From Treponema sp. (GTDB lineage: Bacteria; Spirochaetota; Spirochaetia; Treponematales; Breznakiellaceae), in contig JAISAK010000284.1 in the NCBI GenBank assembly GCA_031266695.1, forward strand, positions 1 through 5,435: 5,435 nt of DNA, read 5' to 3'. The translations under genes were made by a program, and so were the position numbers. Shown piece by piece: positions 3,638 to 5,435 of this stretch. The notes under the pieces are model-generated. The model did no database searches and was not told where the DNA came from. It saw nothing but the letters and a program-made list of their open reading frames with translations. Every line of letters starts with the position of its first letter. Within the stretch, counting starts at the first letter, position 1.

Positions 3638-5435
3638 AAAGGCCCTCAGGCTCCTTGAGTATGGGGAAATCATGAACCGCGTCGCCGCCTGCTCCCTCAG
3701 CGGGGAAGCCGCCGCGCTGCTCCGCGAAGAAAGCCCCCGGAGGGATCCCGAAAAAATCGCCGAAATGAAAGAAGCCGTTTCCGCGATTATGGCGCGCTTC
3801 GATTCGGGGGACGAGGAGCCCCGGGGCAGCCTGCCCTCCATAGGCTTCCTCCTTCCCCGCCTCGATCTTGAAGGGGCCGTCCTTGCGGCGGACGAAGCCT
3901 GGGCAATAGGGCTTTTTGTCGAGCGCGGGGAGAAGATGAAAAAATGGCTCGGGGCCGCGCGTCCGGCCGGCCCGGGGGCCGAAGCTTCGGGCCCGGAGTT
4001 TTTTGAAAAATATCCTCCCGCGGCGGCGCTGCCCGACTGCTCCGAAGCGGCGGCGGCCGTTTTCCGCATTCTTGACCGGGACGGCAATATCCGGGATCTT
4101 CCGGAACTCCGCGCGATAAAGCGGCGGATTCAAAACCTTCAGGCCGGCCTGGAAAGCTCTGTTATGCGCTATACGTCCGACGAGGAAACCCGGCGTATGC
4201 TTCAGTCAACGCTGCCCTCCCAGCGGGACGGGCGGACGGTGCTTGCGGTCAAGGCGAATTTTCGCAGCCGCGTAAAAGGCATTGTCCACGAAGTTTCTTC
4301 AAGCGGGCAGACCGTCTTTGTGGAACCGGAAGAGGTTGTCGAAAAAAACAACGAACTTCTGATTGAACAGAGAAATCTTGAAGCGGAAACAGCGAAACTG
4401 CTGCGGGAACTTACGGCGCGCCTCGCGGAGCGCCGGGAAGACCTCGCGGCTTTTCACCGGGGCCTTGTCGATCTTGAGCGCCTTCGCGCCAAGGCCCGGT
4501 ACTCCGGGGAAAGCGGGGGACGTTTTGCGGGGGAAAGCGGCGCGGCGGGAGCCCTTGTTCTCAAACAGGCGCGGCACCCCCTGCTCGGCGGCGGGGCGGT
4601 GCCCATCGATCTTGTCATGGACGGAAATATCCGCACGGTGATCATCACCGGGCCAAACACCGGCGGCAAGACCGTCGCCCTAAAGACCGCGGGCCTCTTC
4701 GCGCTGATGAACCAAAGCGGCCTTGCCCTGCCCGCGGCGGAGGGTACGTCCCTGCCCGTGTTTGACGGCGTGTACGCGGACATCGGCGACGAGCAGTCCA
4801 TCGGCCAGTCCCTTTCAACCTTTTCCGCCCACATCACCAGCATCGCCGGCATAGCCGCCCGCGCGACGGAGCGTTCCCTCGTACTTCTTGACGAACTGGG
4901 CTCCGGCACGGATCCGGAAGAAGGAAGCGCAATCGCCATGGCGATACTTGATTTTTTCATTGAAAAAAACGCCCGGCTGATTGTAACCACCCATCACGGC
5001 ATACTCAAGAATTACGGCTATACAAGGGAGAAGGTCGAAAACGCCTCGGTTGAATTTGACGGTTCCACCCTTTCCCCGACGTACCGGATTCTCATGGGCG
5101 TGCCCGGCGAAAGCCGCGCGGTTGACATAGCCGCCCGAAAGGGCCTCGCGGAGGATATCGTCAAAAGGGCGAGGAGCTACCTTGCCGAGGAACGTTCCGA
5201 TGTGTCCGCCCTGATCCGGGGCCTTAAGGAAAAGCATTTTAAGCTGGACGCGGACGCGCAAAAAAGCCGGGCCGAGGAACTGCGGCTGCGGGAAGAACGC
5301 CGCCGGGCGGACCTCAGGGAACTCAGGCTGCGGCAGAAGGAAACGGAGCTCAAGCAGGACGCGGCCGGAAGGCTTCGGGCCTTTCTCGCGGAAAGCCGGA
5401 AAACCCTGGAGAACCTGGTAAGAGAAGTCAGGGAA
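3627..5435 (+). CDS. mutS2: MutS2 ATPase, C-terminus cut by window end
   Basis: The frame stays open for 603 codons to the last base. Complete MutS2 proteins are about 780-790 residues, so about 180 residues, normally with the KOW and Smr nuclease domains, lie outside. MutS2 lacks the mismatch-reading domain of MutS; family members have been linked to suppression of recombination (Helicobacter) and splitting of collided ribosomes (Bacillus). Visible are an N-terminal core and lever region (1 to about 285, including a helical clamp around 160-290), then the ABC-type ATPase: Walker A GPNTGGKT (342-349), STFSAHI, Walker B with LLDE (D422, E423) followed by LGSGTDPEEGSA, and the H-loop TTHH (H456-H457). 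From about residue 540 the sequence is very rich in Arg, Glu, Leu and Lys, as expected of the coiled-coil linker before KOW/Smr. Gly/Ala-rich inserts occur at about 107-118 and 293-308, the second with GESG twice. It is probably co-translated with rsgA. Confidence 0.95.
   Translation, partial: MPIEKALRLLEYGEIMNRVAACSLSGEAAALLREESPRRDPEKIAEMKEAVSAIMARFDSGDEEPRGSLPSIGFLLPRLDLEGAVLAADEAWAIGLFVERGEKMKKWLGAARPAGPGAEASGPEFFEKYPPAAALPDCSEAAAAVFRILDRDGNIRDLPELRAIKRRIQNLQAGLESSVMRYTSDEETRRMLQSTLPSQRDGRTVLAVKANFRSRVKGIVHEVSSSGQTVFVEPEEVVEKNNELLIEQRNLEAETAKLLRELTARLAERREDLAAFHRGLVDLERLRAKARYSGESGGRFAGESGAAGALVLKQARHPLLGGGAVPIDLVMDGNIRTVIITGPNTGGKTVALKTAGLFALMNQSGLALPAAEGTSLPVFDGVYADIGDEQSIGQSLSTFSAHITSIAGIAARATERSLVLLDELGSGTDPEEGSAIAMAILDFFIEKNARLIVTTHHGILKNYGYTREKVENASVEFDGSTLSPTYRILMGVPGESRAVDIAARKGLAEDIVKRARSYLAEERSDVSALIRGLKEKHFKLDADAQKSRAEELRLREERRRADLRELRLRQKETELKQDAAGRLRAFLAESRKTLENLVREVRE

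Noticed and set aside
3164..4087. Minus-strand open frame of 307 codons across rsgA and mutS2
   Set aside because: It is low-complexity Ser/Arg/Ala/Gly sequence opposite two well-supported genes, a usual by-product of GC-rich codon use.

Overview
The window reads like a chromosomal segment of a GC-rich spirochaete, most plausibly a Treponema-like organism. This is an inference from the protein style (small C-rich zinc-ribbon protein, surface-protein tail, pentapeptide protein with a zinc knuckle) and the tight gene packing; nothing in the window, such as an rRNA, fixes the taxon. Coding density is almost complete, and the only non-coding stretches are 22 bp and 62 bp.

Layout. Positions 1-177 hold the last 58 codons of a + strand gene that enters from the left, resembling the C-terminal tail of secreted or surface proteins. 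It converges on a two-gene minus-strand unit. Read in its own direction, that unit is a protein with an N-terminal Cys/His zinc-knuckle-like motif and 28 uninterrupted pentapeptide repeats (1442 down to 855), then, after one base, a metallo-beta-lactamase-fold hydrolase (853 down to 200) with one changed metal-site residue. A 62-bp divergent region (1443-1504) separates this unit from a + strand operon of four tightly packed genes: a small zinc-ribbon protein of unknown function (1505-1798), glutamate racemase murI (1800-2642), the ribosome-assembly GTPase rsgA (2639-3637) and mutS2 (3627 to beyond the window end). MutS2 is cut off before its expected KOW and Smr domains.

The divergent region is the most unusual part. 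It can be read as two back-to-back sigma-70-type promoters whose -35 hexamers overlap on opposite strands of one 7-bp core. In each, exactly six bases separate the -10 box from the A of the ATG, so both lead genes are predicted to have leaderless mRNAs. Downstream genes then start by coupling (one-base gaps, a 4-base ATGA overlap, an 11-base overlap), three of them with a recognisable Shine-Dalgarno.

By function, murI supplies D-glutamate for peptidoglycan, while RsgA (30S maturation) and MutS2 (DNA recombination control and, in Bacillus, splitting of collided ribosomes) both touch nucleic acids or ribosomes. The minus-strand pair is visibly AT-richer than the operon and has no assigned pathway. 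I see no CRISPR array, tRNA, rRNA, insertion sequence or convincing terminator. No complete new system is evident; the novelty lies in the promoter architecture and in unusual details of individual proteins.
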